From Actinacidiphila cocklensis (GTDB taxonomy: Bacteria > Actinomycetota > Actinomycetes > Streptomycetales > Streptomycetaceae), in NCBI RefSeq assembly GCF_907177275.1, contig NZ_CAJSLV010000092.1, positions 1-64,000 on the forward strand: a stretch of DNA of 64,000 nucleotides, read 5' to 3'. A program made the position numbers and the translations under genes. How positions within the stretch are numbered: position 1 is the stretch's first letter; the number at the start of each line of letters is the position of its first letter. The notes under the pieces were generated by a model. The model was not told the DNA's origin. It made no database searches and saw only the letters and a list, made by a program, of their open reading frames with translations. Shown one piece after another: positions 32,932 through 41,727 of the stretch.

Positions 32932-33999
32932 GTGACCGTGCCGAAAGCAAAAAAGCCGCAAACCCGCAGTGCACGGAGCGATGTGACGTCCCAGGGCACC
33001 GCCACGCTCGCGGAAATCGCCCGGCAGGCCGGTGTTTCCGCGCCCACCGTTTCGAAAGTGCTCAACGGGCGCGCCCACGTGGCACCCGCGACCAGGGAGA
33101 AAATCGAGGTGCTGCTGCGCGACCACGGTTACCGCCGTAAACGGGGTGCGGCCAGAGCGCGGCCCTCGGGATTGCTGGAACTCGTCTTTCACGAGCTGAT
33201 CAGCCTGTGGGCGACGGAGATTATCCGGGGCGCGGAAAACGTGGCCAGGCAGGAAGGGCTCACGCTCGTGCTGTCGGAGTCCGCGGGCCGCGAGGAGATG
33301 GGCCTGTCCTGGGTCGACGGCGTGCTCACCCGGGACCCGGCGGGCGTCATCCTCATCATGTCCGACCTCACCGCGGAGCAGCGGGAGTTGCTGACCGGCC
33401 GGGACGTGCCGTTCGTGGTCATGGACCCGGCCGGCTACCCCGCGGACGACGTGCCGTCCATCGGCACCACCAACTGGCAGGGCGGCTACTCCGCGACACG
33501 GCATCTGCTGGAGCTCGGCCACCGCCGTATCGGCGTCATCTGCGGTCCCGCGGATGTGCTGTGCAGCCGGGCGCGGATCGACGGCTACCGGGCCGCCCTG
33601 GAGACCGGCGGCGTCGTCTGCGACGACGTCCTGGTCCGGCACGGCACCTTCCAGACCGACGCAGGACACCGCATCGCCCGCGAGCTGCTGGCGATGCCCG
33701 ACCGTCCCACCGCGCTCTTCGCCGGCAACGACGTGCAGGCCATGGGCGTCTACCAGGCGGCCCGCGAACTCGGGCTGCGCATCCCCGAGGACCTCAGCGT
33801 CGTCGGCTTCGACGACCTGCCGATCTCCGGCTGGATGGGGCCGCCGCTGACCACCGTCCGCCAGCCCCTGGTCGACATGGCGGAAGCAGCCGCCCGCCTC
33901 GTCCTCGACCTCGGCCGCAACGTCCGGCCGGCGATGCCCCGCGTCGAAATGGCGACCACCCTCGTGGTCCGCGCCAGCACGGCCGCCCCGGGGAAGTGA
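32932..33999 (+). CDS. LacI-family transcriptional regulator
   Basis: This 355-residue repressor has an N-terminal LacI helix-turn-helix (TLAEIARQAGVSAPTVSKVL, hinge NGRAHVAPATREKIEVLL) after a basic tail, then a periplasmic-binding-protein-like effector domain ending in the usual SVVGFDDLPISGWMGPPLTT. It directly follows the xylanase gene and is separated from it by a terminator. It is the likely xylo-oligosaccharide-responsive regulator of the esterase/xylanase genes and perhaps of the CE4 gene at 61910. GTG 32932 fits a leaderless transcript; GTG 32938 has GGGAA eight bases upstream and is the alternative. Confidence 0.92.
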   Translation: MTVPKAKKPQTRSARSDVTSQGTATLAEIARQAGVSAPTVSKVLNGRAHVAPATREKIEVLLRDHGYRRKRGAARARPSGLLELVFHELISLWATEIIRGAENVARQEGLTLVLSESAGREEMGLSWVDGVLTRDPAGVILIMSDLTAEQRELLTGRDVPFVVMDPAGYPADDVPSIGTTNWQGGYSATRHLLELGHRRIGVICGPADVLCSRARIDGYRAALETGGVVCDDVLVRHGTFQTDAGHRIARELLAMPDRPTALFAGNDVQAMGVYQAARELGLRIPEDLSVVGFDDLPISGWMGPPLTTVRQPLVDMAEAAARLVLDLGRNVRPAMPRVEMATTLVVRASTAAPGK

Positions 34000-34017
34000 C
34001 GCCCCTGGGGAGGAGAT

Positions 34018-34049
34018 GGCCCGCCGCGGATACGGGGCCGCGGCGGGCC
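34018..34049 (+). terminator. LacI-gene terminator
   Basis: A perfect 12-bp stem (arm GGCCCGCCGCGG, 34018-34029 with 34038-34049) with an 8-base loop lies 18 bases after the stop codon. Confidence 0.85.
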
Positions 34050-34303
34050 GGGTGCCAGGGCCGCGTACCCACTGTGCGGATCCGGTACGCCCCCCCCGGG
34101 TCCGGACCTGGCACAAACGATCCCACCAGGCCGGGAATTGTTCAGCAGCCCTCTCCCCAGCGCGAATCAATGGGTGAACGGTCGCCTCGCGACGGAAGGG
34201 GCACGTGGGGCAGAACGTGAACATGCTTGCCCGAGTGCGCCGGTGCTGCGTAGCGTCACCCTGGGGGCCGTGGGGACGGCCGGGGGCGGACAAGAGGTGG
34301 GGC

Positions 34304-37300
34304 ATGGCAGGACGGCCCGAACGTGTACTGGAACCCGACGGCAGCGCGCTGAACGAGCTGGCGTCCGGGCTGCGGCAGCTCCGCGCGGAGGCGGGCAGCC
34401 CGACGTACCGCGAGATGGCCCGCCGCTCGGGTGTCGGCGCCAGCACCCTGTCGCAGGCCGCCGCGGGCGACCGGCTGCCGACGCTGCCGACGCTGCGCGC
34501 CTACGTCGGCTCGTGCGGCGGCGACCTGGCCCCGTGGGAGGAGCGCTGGCGCGCGGCGGCCGGACGGGCCGGCGAGCAGCCCGAGCCGAACGGCCCGGCC
34601 GAACCGCCCTACCGCGGACTGGCCCGCTACGAACCCGCCGATCGCGCCATGTACTTCGGGCGCGACGACCTCGTCGTGCAGCTCACCGCCCGGGTCCGCG
34701 CGCACCGCCTGGTCGCGGTGGTCGGCGCGTCCGGCAGCGGCAAGTCCTCGCTGCTGCGCGCCGGTCTGATCCCGGCGCTGCGCACCGCGCCCGGCCCCGG
34801 CCCGCGCCCGGCCGCGATCCGGGTGCTCACGCCGGGGCCGAGCCCGGCCACCACGCACCACGCCCTGCTCGAAGCGGTGCGCGGGGACGGCGGGCCGGTC
34901 GGCGACACCGTCCTGGTCGTCGACCAGTTCGAGGAGCTGTTCACGCTGGGCGCCGACGCGGGGGAGCGCGCCGCCTTCGTCGGGCGGCTGCTGGCCGCCG
35001 CGGACCCGGCGGCCCGGCTGCGGGTGGTGATCGGCGTGCGGGCCGACTTCTTCGGCCGCGTCGCCGAGCACCCGGGCCTGGCCGACGCGGTGCGCGACGC
35101 GACCGTCCTGGTCGCGCCGATGGGTCCCGCGGCGCTGCGCGAGGCCGTGGTGGGTCCCGCGACGTCGGCGGGACTGATCGTCGAGCGCACGCTGACCGCG
35201 CGGATCGTCCGCGAGGCCGGCGAGCAGCCGGGCGGCCTGCCGCTGATGTCGCACGCCCTGCTGGAGACCTGGCGGCGGCGCCGCGGCCGGGTGCTGACCG
35301 AGGAGATGTACGAGGCCGCCGGCGGCCTGCACGGCGCCATAGCGGCGACCGCGGAGAGCGTCCACGCCCGCCTCACCCCCGCCCAGGCGCGCGTCGCCCG
35401 GCGCATCCTGCTGCGGCTGGTCACCCCCGGCGAGGGCGCCCCCGACACGCTGCGTCCCGTCGACCGCGCCGAGCTGGCCGAGCTGGACGCGTCCGGCGGC
35501 GGCACCGGCGAGGTGCTCGAACAGCTCGTCGCCGCCCGGCTGCTGACCGCCGACGGCGACACCCTGCGGCTCGCGCACGAGGCGCTGCTCAACGCCTGGC
35601 CGCGCTACCGCGGGTGGATCGAGGAGGACCGCGAGCGGCTGTTCCTGCACCGCAGGCTCACCGAAGCCGCCCGCACCTGGCACGAGTTGGACCGGGACAC
35701 CGGCGCGCTCTACCGCGGGGTGCGGCTCAGCAGCGCGGAGGCCGCCTTCCGCCCGCACTGGGAGCGCGCGTCGCTGACCCGGCTCGAAACCGCCTTCCTG
35801 GACGCCAGCATCCGGGCGCACGACCACGAGACGCTCACCAGCTCCCGTACCACCCGCCGGATGCGGACCCTGACGTCGGCGCTCGCCCTGCTGCTGGCGT
35901 TGGCGTCGGTCTGCGCCGGCATCGGCTGGCAGCAGAACCGCGCCGAGCAGTCGGCCAGGACGCGGGCGGACGCCGCACAGCGCGAGTCGCTGTCCCGCAG
36001 GCTCGCCTCCGAGGCCGACCATCTCAACGGCTCCGACGCCGAGTTGAGCATGCTGCTGGCGGTCCGCGCCTACCGGACCAGCCCCACGCCCGACGCCTAC
36101 GCGAGCCTCCTGCGGGCCGCCGCCGTACCGCTGGACCGGCGGCTCGCCCCGGCAGAGGGCGCCGCCGCGGGTCCGGTCGGCGCGCTGGCGTTCAGCCACG
36201 ACGGGAGCAGCCTGGTGTGGGGCGTCGGCGACGGCGGTGTGCTGCGCACGGAGGTGGCGGGCGGCCGTACGACCCCGCTGTCGGCGGCCGGCACGCAGCC
36301 GGTGGCGGCGCTGGCCTTCGCACCCGGGGACCGCAAGGTCGTCGGCGGCTACCAGAACGCCGTGGTCAGGTCCACGCAGCAGCCCGGCGGCCGGTTCGCC
36401 GGCCCCGCGGTGCCGGGGCCCGACGCCCCGCGCACGGTGTCCGCCCAGGCCCCCGCCGCGGCCGCCGCGGCCCTGGACGGCACCGGCGCGCTGGTCGCCG
36501 CGACCGCGCCCGGCGGCGGGGTGATGGTGCGCGACACCGCCACCGGCCGCGCCCGCACCATGCTGCCCGCGCCGTACGTCCTGCTCGCCGTGAGCCCCGA
36601 CGGCCGCACCCTGGCCGCCCGCGACGGGGAGCAGTTCAGCGTCTGGGACACCGCCACCGGCACCCGCCGTGCGGTGCTGCCCGACGCCTGCGCGTGCACC
36701 GACGCGGCCTTCAGCCCGGACGGGCGGCGGGTGGCGGTCGACGCGGCACCCGGCGTCACCGTGTGGGACCTGGACCAACTGCGGGTCTGGCGGCTGGCGG
36801 TCACCTCCGACATCACCGAGAAGATCACCGCCTTCACCTTCGGCACCGACGGCCGCAGCCTGGTCGTCGGCTACGACGACGCGGCCGTACGGGTCTTCGA
36901 CATCGCCGAGGACCGCCGCACCGCCGCGCTGGAGGGGCTGGGCTCCGCGGTCTCGGCGCTGTCACTCGGCGCCGACGGGCGGAAGCTGGCGGTCGGCCTG
37001 GCGAACGGCGTCGTCGCCCTCTACGACACCACCGGTGTCCTGCTGCCGCGCCGGCTCACCCGGCCCGGCGCGGCACCCTCCGACAGCGGCAGCCTCGTCC
37101 CCCTCGGGCTCACCCCGACCGGGCAACGGGCCTACGTCACCACCGGGTTCGCCTTCACCGAAGGCGGCGCCGGCCTGCTGACGGGCACGTCAGACGGCGG
37201 GCTCGACCGGTGGAGCACGGCGTCCGGGCAGTGGGTACGCACCCGCACCGGGCCGCCCGTGGCAGGCCCGGGCGTCGACGGACCCGACCTGCCCGCGCAG

Positions 37301-38152
37301 CGGCTGCTCGCCGACCGCGACGGCGACACGGTCGCGCTGCTGGCGCACGACGGGTCGGTACGGGTGTGGACCGGTGCGGCGGGCCAGGCGCGGTTCGTCG
37401 GCGGCCGCAGCACCGCCGCCGCGCTCAGCCCCGACGGCCGCACCCTGATCACCGCGGGCGCCGGCGGAACCCTGGAGCGGTGGAGCACCGCGACCGGTGC
37501 CCCCGCCACCCCGCACGTCCTGCACACCACCCTGGCCGCCGCACCCGCCACGATGGCCGTCAGCCCCGACGGCACGCAGGTCGCCGTCAACGACACGACG
37601 GGCGCCGCGACCCTGCTGGACGCCGCCACGGGCGCGACGCTGCGGCACTTCACCTCGGGCGAGACCTACCTGCCGCCCAGGGCGCAGCAGGGCGGCACGC
37701 TCCTCGCCTTCTCCCCCGACGGCCGCACCCTGGCCACCGCCGCGGGCAACGGCACCGTCTTCCTGTGGGACCCGGCCACCGGCGCCCTGCGCGCGGACCT
37801 GCCGGGCGGCCCGACGGCCGTGACGTCACTGGCGTTCAGCCCGGACGGCCGCACCGTCGCCACCGGCGCCGCCGACGGCAGCGTGCGGCTGCACGACGTG
37901 GCGACCCACCAGACCCGCAACAGCATGACCGCCGGCTTCACCCCCGCCGTCTCGATCGCCTTCTCCCCCGACGGCCACACCCTGGCCGTCGCCACCCTCG
38001 ACGGCACCACCCGCCTCTTCCACCTCCGGCTCCCCGACGTCACGACCGCGGCCACCGCCGTCTGCACCGCCCTCCACCGCGACCTCACCCCCCAGGAACG
38101 CCACAGCTACCTCCCCTCCGGCCCGGTCGGCCCCGGCTGCGCGCCGGTGTGA
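34304..38152 (+). CDS. HTH - nSTAND1 NTPase - WD40 repeat protein
   Basis: This 1282-residue protein starts at ATG 34304 behind AGAGGTGG. An N-terminal XRE-like helix-turn-helix (residues about 10-75; YREMARRSGVGASTLSQAA) precedes a Cys/His-poor linker. A STAND NTPase of the nSTAND1 kind follows, with the YRGLARYEPADRAMYFGRD entry motif, Walker A GASGSGKSS (near residue 142) and Walker B VLVVDQFEELF. A winged-helix-like region, one membrane helix (about 523-543) and a C-terminal WD40 beta-propeller (about 620-1270; repeated FSPDGRTLA and LWDPATG units) complete it. Such proteins are large ATP-dependent signalling switches; some act in defence. The partner and trigger are unknown. Confidence 0.88.
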   Translation: MAGRPERVLEPDGSALNELASGLRQLRAEAGSPTYREMARRSGVGASTLSQAAAGDRLPTLPTLRAYVGSCGGDLAPWEERWRAAAGRAGEQPEPNGPAEPPYRGLARYEPADRAMYFGRDDLVVQLTARVRAHRLVAVVGASGSGKSSLLRAGLIPALRTAPGPGPRPAAIRVLTPGPSPATTHHALLEAVRGDGGPVGDTVLVVDQFEELFTLGADAGERAAFVGRLLAAADPAARLRVVIGVRADFFGRVAEHPGLADAVRDATVLVAPMGPAALREAVVGPATSAGLIVERTLTARIVREAGEQPGGLPLMSHALLETWRRRRGRVLTEEMYEAAGGLHGAIAATAESVHARLTPAQARVARRILLRLVTPGEGAPDTLRPVDRAELAELDASGGGTGEVLEQLVAARLLTADGDTLRLAHEALLNAWPRYRGWIEEDRERLFLHRRLTEAARTWHELDRDTGALYRGVRLSSAEAAFRPHWERASLTRLETAFLDASIRAHDHETLTSSRTTRRMRTLTSALALLLALASVCAGIGWQQNRAEQSARTRADAAQRESLSRRLASEADHLNGSDAELSMLLAVRAYRTSPTPDAYASLLRAAAVPLDRRLAPAEGAAAGPVGALAFSHDGSSLVWGVGDGGVLRTEVAGGRTTPLSAAGTQPVAALAFAPGDRKVVGGYQNAVVRSTQQPGGRFAGPAVPGPDAPRTVSAQAPAAAAAALDGTGALVAATAPGGGVMVRDTATGRARTMLPAPYVLLAVSPDGRTLAARDGEQFSVWDTATGTRRAVLPDACACTDAAFSPDGRRVAVDAAPGVTVWDLDQLRVWRLAVTSDITEKITAFTFGTDGRSLVVGYDDAAVRVFDIAEDRRTAALEGLGSAVSALSLGADGRKLAVGLANGVVALYDTTGVLLPRRLTRPGAAPSDSGSLVPLGLTPTGQRAYVTTGFAFTEGGAGLLTGTSDGGLDRWSTASGQWVRTRTGPPVAGPGVDGPDLPAQRLLADRDGDTVALLAHDGSVRVWTGAAGQARFVGGRSTAAALSPDGRTLITAGAGGTLERWSTATGAPATPHVLHTTLAAAPATMAVSPDGTQVAVNDTTGAATLLDAATGATLRHFTSGETYLPPRAQQGGTLLAFSPDGRTLATAAGNGTVFLWDPATGALRADLPGGPTAVTSLAFSPDGRTVATGAADGSVRLHDVATHQTRNSMTAGFTPAVSIAFSPDGHTLAVATLDGTTRLFHLRLPDVTTAATAVCTALHRDLTPQERHSYLPSGPVGPGCAPV

Positions 38153-38167
38153 GGGGCGGTCCGCGAA

Positions 38168-38497
38168 TCAGCTGACGCGAAGCTGCCGGTCGCCGAAATC
38201 CGCCACGAGCCGAAGCGTGCCGCCGAGCGCTTCCACGTACGCGGCAATCGTCGCCAGCTCCGACCGCCCCAGCTCGCCCCGCTCGAAACGGGAGACGTTC
38301 GACTGGGTCGTGCCCATCGCCTTGGCGACATCGGTCTGCGTCAGAGCCTGCTCCTCGCGGATCTCAGCGAGGCGGTACGCCCGGACCCGGCCTTCGAGCG
38401 CCTCGCGAATCGCAGCCTTTCGCTCGTCGCCGGCCTGCGTGCCGTGCGCCTCGTGGATGGCGTCGGCTTCGGCTTTGCTGTCCTTCCAGTTGTGCAT
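38168..38497 (-). CDS. XRE-family regulator, HigA-like antitoxin
   Basis: This 109-residue protein starts at ATG 38497 behind AGGAGAGGA. An N-terminal acidic helix region leads to a compact XRE helix-turn-helix (LTQTDVAKAMGTTQSNVSRF) and a C-terminal ATIAAYVEALGGTLRLVADFG, the pattern of HigA antitoxins. No toxin frame is found directly upstream, where HigB or Gp49-like genes usually lie, so it may be solitary. It is convergent with the STAND protein, with only 15 bp between stop codons. Confidence 0.85.
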   Translation of the reverse strand: MHNWKDSKAEADAIHEAHGTQAGDERKAAIREALEGRVRAYRLAEIREEQALTQTDVAKAMGTTQSNVSRFERGELGRSELATIAAYVEALGGTLRLVADFGDRQLRVS

Positions 38498-38905
38498 GAT
38501 CAGTCCTCTCCTCCTGCTCACGCTGCCACGTTCGACTACCTGCTCCCTATCATCCGTTCAGTGTGTCGAGGTGCTCGTCGAACCGGTCGTCCGCGACGAG
38601 CTATATCCTGCAAGTTCTATCCGTTCTGTGGATCACCGCCCGGAAGGGCCGGTCGTGCGACACGACTGGCCGCCGCACACACCGCAGGCCGTGAGGCCAC
38701 CGCCGCAGCGCTTCGGCAACTGCCGCTCCGGGGCATCGCCTACGACACCTGCGTGCAGCAGTGCGCCCCTGCGTACCCTCCTGGCGGGCGACGCCGCATC
38801 GGTGCCGGCCCGGACTGACAGCCGGTGCCAACACGCTGGAAACGTCGGCGTCATGGGCCGGAGCTACGATCCGCTCACGCATGATCGGTTCGAGGGGCAA
38901 GGAGC
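38498..38905. other. Gene-free region between the XRE regulator and the ATP-grasp gene
   Basis: This 408-bp stretch has patches of lower GC (around 38550-38640). I find no supportable gene on either strand; the apparent frames are short and lack family resemblance. It presumably carries the two divergent promoters. A short frame on the minus strand reading LVADDRFDEHLDTLNG before a stop is preceded at once by another stop, so a toxin remnant cannot be claimed. Confidence 0.5.
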
Positions 38906-40036
38906 TTGGCGATAGCGCTCCGGATATGGCTCAGCAGCGCGGGGGTCGCGTCCACGCAGGTGATGCGGATGCTCCGTGACAACCCGGACGCCGTGGGCGT
39001 CCGCATCTACGGGACGAACGTCGAACGGGACGCACCGGCGCTGGCCGCGTGCGACGTGGCCGAGGTCGAGCCGCGGCATGTCGGTGACGCCGAATACGCC
39101 GCCTTCGCGCTGGACTTCTGCCGGCGGCACCGCGTCGACGTGCTCGTCCCGCCCAGGCGGCTGGCCGCGCTCGCCGGGCGCGGGGCCGAGTTCGCCGCGG
39201 TCGGGACGCGGTTGATGTGCTCGCCGCCCGCTGCGGTCGAGGTGCTGACCAGCAAGACCCGTACGTACGAGGCCGCGCGGGCGGCCGGGGTGCCGGTGCC
39301 GCCGTGGCGGTCGGTGCGTGACGCAGCCGGATTCCGGGCGGCGGTCGCGGAGCTGGCGGCCGGCGGGGAGCGGGTGTGCCTCAAACCTGCGGGCGAGTAC
39401 TCGGCGTTCGGCTTCCGCCTGCTGGACGACCGGCCGCTGCGGATGCCCGACCTGCTCGCGCCGCCGCTGCCGCTGGCGTCGGTGGCCGCGGTCGCCGACG
39501 CGCTGGCGCGGGCCGCGGACGAGGGCGAGACGGTGCCGGAGTTCCTGGTGATGCCGTACCTGCAGGGTCCGGAAGTCAGCGTCGACTGCCTGTCCGCGCC
39601 CGGCGGCCGGGTGCTGGCCGCGATAGCCCGGGCCAAGCAGGGCCGCTACCGGCTGCTGCTCGACGACCCCGAAGTCACCGTGATCGCCCGCCGGTTGGTC
39701 GAGCACTTCGGCCTGGCCTACCTGTCCAACGTCCAACTGCGGTACCGCGACGGCCACCCCGTGCTGCTGGAGGCCAACCCGCGGGCCTCCGCCGGGATCT
39801 TCCAGACCGCCTTCACCGGGGTCAACCTGCCCTGGGCCGCGGTCCGCCTGCTGGTGCGCGGCGAGACCGGGCTGCTGGCCGAGCCGCGGCTCGGCGGGCG
39901 GGTCGCGGTCACCGAGTCCGCCACCCTGGTCGACGCGCCCGCCCCGGCCCTCACCGGCCTCGACGGCGGCCTGGCCGCGGTCCACGCCGCGGCGCCCGCG
40001 GTCCCGCTGCTGGGCGAAGCGGCGGCTACCGGCTGA
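38906..40036 (+). CDS. ATP-grasp domain protein
   Basis: This 376-residue enzyme probably starts at TTG 38906, with GAGGGG eight bases upstream; no ATG or GTG fits. An N-terminal Rossmann-like domain (LSSAGVASTQVMRMLRD) is followed by an ATP-grasp fold: CLKPAGEYSAFGFRLL (ATP-binding Lys region), MPYLQGPEVSVDCL and the metal-binding LEANPRASAGI. The resemblance is to carbamoyl-phosphate-synthase-type ATP-grasp ligases, which activate a carboxylate for ligation to an amine. No biosynthetic partner is adjacent, so the substrate is unknown. The last 11 bases overlap the convergent ArsR gene. Confidence 0.82.
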   Translation: MAIALRIWLSSAGVASTQVMRMLRDNPDAVGVRIYGTNVERDAPALAACDVAEVEPRHVGDAEYAAFALDFCRRHRVDVLVPPRRLAALAGRGAEFAAVGTRLMCSPPAAVEVLTSKTRTYEAARAAGVPVPPWRSVRDAAGFRAAVAELAAGGERVCLKPAGEYSAFGFRLLDDRPLRMPDLLAPPLPLASVAAVADALARAADEGETVPEFLVMPYLQGPEVSVDCLSAPGGRVLAAIARAKQGRYRLLLDDPEVTVIARRLVEHFGLAYLSNVQLRYRDGHPVLLEANPRASAGIFQTAFTGVNLPWAAVRLLVRGETGLLAEPRLGGRVAVTESATLVDAPAPALTGLDGGLAAVHAAAPAVPLLGEAAATG

Positions 40037-40376
40037 CGGCCGCCGCCCGGTCGGCGTTGACCAGCGCGTCGAGCAGGCCGGGGAAGACCGCGTCGACCTC
40101 GGACCGCCGCAGGGTGTTCATCCGCGACGTGCCGGCGTAGTGCTGCCGGATCAGCCCCGCCTCGCGCAGGATGCGGAAGTGGTGCGTGGCGGTGGACTTG
40201 CTCACCGGCAGGTCGAAGTCGCCGCACCTGATGTCGGCGGTGGCGTCGGCCAGTTGCGTGACGATGCTGCGCCGCACCGGGTCGACGAGCGCGTCGAGCA
40301 CCTGCTGCAGCGTGACCGCCGCGACCTCGGGGTGCGGCGGGATGCGGTCGGTGTCGGTGGCCCTCATGGAGCCCAT
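40026..40376 (-). CDS. ArsR-family transcriptional regulator
   Basis: This 116-residue winged-helix repressor contains VLDALVDPVRRSIVTQLA and the recognition helix SKSTATHHFRILREAGLI. It lacks a clear metal-binding Cys pair, having a single Cys in DIRCGDFDL, so it may sense a redox or organic ligand rather than a metal. Starts at ATG 40376 or ATG 40367 are both possible and neither has a good ribosome-binding site. It lies divergent from a quinone oxidoreductase gene, with a large palindrome just upstream, which is the common layout of a repressor and its target. Confidence 0.9.
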   Translation of the reverse strand: MGSMRATDTDRIPPHPEVAAVTLQQVLDALVDPVRRSIVTQLADATADIRCGDFDLPVSKSTATHHFRILREAGLIRQHYAGTSRMNTLRRSEVDAVFPGLLDALVNADRAAAVSR

Positions 40377-40413
40377 AGTACGACACTGGTCAAAGCTTGA
40401 CGGCCATCGTACT
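40377..40413. promoter_or_regulatory. 37-bp interrupted palindrome, candidate ArsR operator
   Basis: The outer arms AGTACGA (40377-40383) and TCGTACT (40407-40413) and the inner arms GTCAA (40389-40393) and TTGAC (40397-40401) share the same centre at 40395. The site lies between the divergent ArsR and oxidoreductase genes and touches the ArsR start. Confidence 0.7.
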
Positions 40414-40473
40414 TCCGGGGTTCAGTGGGGACGGGGAGATCACCCGCCCGAATCCGTACGAAGGGACCAACGC

Positions 40474-41466
40474 ATGTCCAGAACGGTGCTGTTCCGCGAA
40501 CTCGGCGGCCCCGAGGTGCTGCGCCTGGAGGACACGCCGGCCGCCGAGCCCGGCGCGGGCGAACTGCGGATCAGGGTCGAGGCGATCGGCGTCAACCGGG
40601 CCGAGGCGCTCTTCCGCAGCGGCAACTACATCGAGGCCGTCAGGAGCTTCCCCGCCCGGCTCGGCGCCGAGGCCGCCGGGGTGGTCGAGGCGGTCGGCCC
40701 CGGCGTCACCGGCTTCACCGCGGGCGACCCGGTCAGCACGGTGCCGGCGTTCTCGCAGAACGACTACGGGGTCTACGCCGAGCAGGCCGTCGTGCCCGCG
40801 GCCGCGGTCCTGCACCGCCCGGCCGGCCTCGGCGCGGTCGAGGGCGCCGCGGTGTGGATGCCGTACCTGACGGCGTACGGCGCCCTGGTCGAGACGAGCG
40901 GGCTGCGGCCGGGCGACACCGTGCTGATCAACGCGGCCTCCAGCAGCGTGGGCCTGGCCGCCATCCACGTCGCAGAGCGGCTCGGCGCCACCCCGATCGC
41001 GCTGACCCGCACCGGCGCGAAGCGGGACGCCCTGCTGAAGGAGGGCGCCGCGGTGGTGGTCGCCACCGACACGGAGGACGTCGCCGCGGCGGTGCGGGCC
41101 GCGACGGGCGGCCGCGGAGCCGACATCGTCCTCGACGCCGTCGCCGGTCCCGGGGTACGCGAACTCGCCGGTCTCGTCGCCCCCGGCGGCACGCTGCTGA
41201 TCTACGGTGCGCTCAGCGGCGAGCCGACGCCGTACCCCGGCATCGAGCTCGGGATGCCCGCGGTGTCCATGCGGACGTACCTGGTCTTCGAGACCACCAC
41301 CGATCCCGACCGGTTGCGGCGGGCCGCGGCCTTCATCACCGCGGGCCTGCGCGGCGGCGCGTTCCGCGCGATCATCGCGGACACGTATCCGCTGGACGCG
41401 GTGGTTGCCGCGCACACCGTCCTCGACCGGGCCGACCACCTCGGGAAGCTCGTCCTCACGACCTGA
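40474..41466 (+). CDS. NAD(P)H:quinone oxidoreductase-like zinc-free medium-chain dehydrogenase
   Basis: This 330-residue protein of the medium-chain dehydrogenase/reductase superfamily starts at ATG 40474, nine bases after AAGGGA. It shows the GroES-like N-domain (VEAIGVNRAEALFRSGNY, GAEAAGVVEAVGPGV) and a Rossmann domain with VLINAASSSVGLAAIHVA in place of the quinone-reductase AxxGGVG motif. The zinc Cys ligands of alcohol dehydrogenases are absent, fitting a quinone or enone reductase. It is probably derepressed when the divergent ArsR regulator releases the 37-bp palindrome. Confidence 0.9.
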   Translation: MSRTVLFRELGGPEVLRLEDTPAAEPGAGELRIRVEAIGVNRAEALFRSGNYIEAVRSFPARLGAEAAGVVEAVGPGVTGFTAGDPVSTVPAFSQNDYGVYAEQAVVPAAAVLHRPAGLGAVEGAAVWMPYLTAYGALVETSGLRPGDTVLINAASSSVGLAAIHVAERLGATPIALTRTGAKRDALLKEGAAVVVATDTEDVAAAVRAATGGRGADIVLDAVAGPGVRELAGLVAPGGTLLIYGALSGEPTPYPGIELGMPAVSMRTYLVFETTTDPDRLRRAAAFITAGLRGGAFRAIIADTYPLDAVVAAHTVLDRADHLGKLVLTT

Positions 41467-41479
41467 GGTCGTGGCCCTT

Positions 41480-41650
41480 GCGAGGGGCTGCCGCCCGCGG
41501 CCCGGCGGGGGCTGGGAGCGCGGTTCCGCCCCCAGAGCTTCGCCTGGGGTACCCCCAGCGCCCCTTTCAGGTCCTGCCCCTTGCGGTGGGGCAGCACCTT
41601 TCGGTGCGTTGTGGTTGCGCGCGCGGTTCCCCGCGCCCCTGAAAAACGGT
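41480..41650. repeat. Streptomycete-type intergenic repeat region with hairpins
   Basis: The gap after the oxidoreductase contains the sequence gcggttccccgcgcccctga followed by aaaa, familiar from many intergenic regions of streptomycetes. It also has several nested hairpins, including CTGCCCC-7 bases-GGGGCAG (41574-41594) and CTGGGG-TAC-CCCCAG around 41543-41558. It probably acts as a transcription terminator or mRNA-end structure. Confidence 0.65.
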
Positions 41651-41727
41651 CATCCTCCGCGCAGGGGGCGAGCACCCCGCAGGGGGTGGCTGGACAGGAA
41701 GGGGTGGAGGGGACAGGGTGGGCCGGC

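Noticed and set aside
33048..33060. TTTCGAAAG palindrome as another xylan-regulon box
   Set aside because: It lies inside the helix-turn-helix codons of the LacI gene and its spacing differs from the CGAAAGTTTCG boxes.
34205..34303. Extended N-terminus of the STAND protein
   Set aside because: The upstream codons look non-coding and a good ribosome-binding site precedes ATG 34304.
38601..38900. 99-codon minus-strand frame, possible toxin partner of the HigA-like gene
   Set aside because: Composition is that of a chance frame (Arg/Pro/Cys-rich) with no toxin motif; it is also separated from the antitoxin gene.
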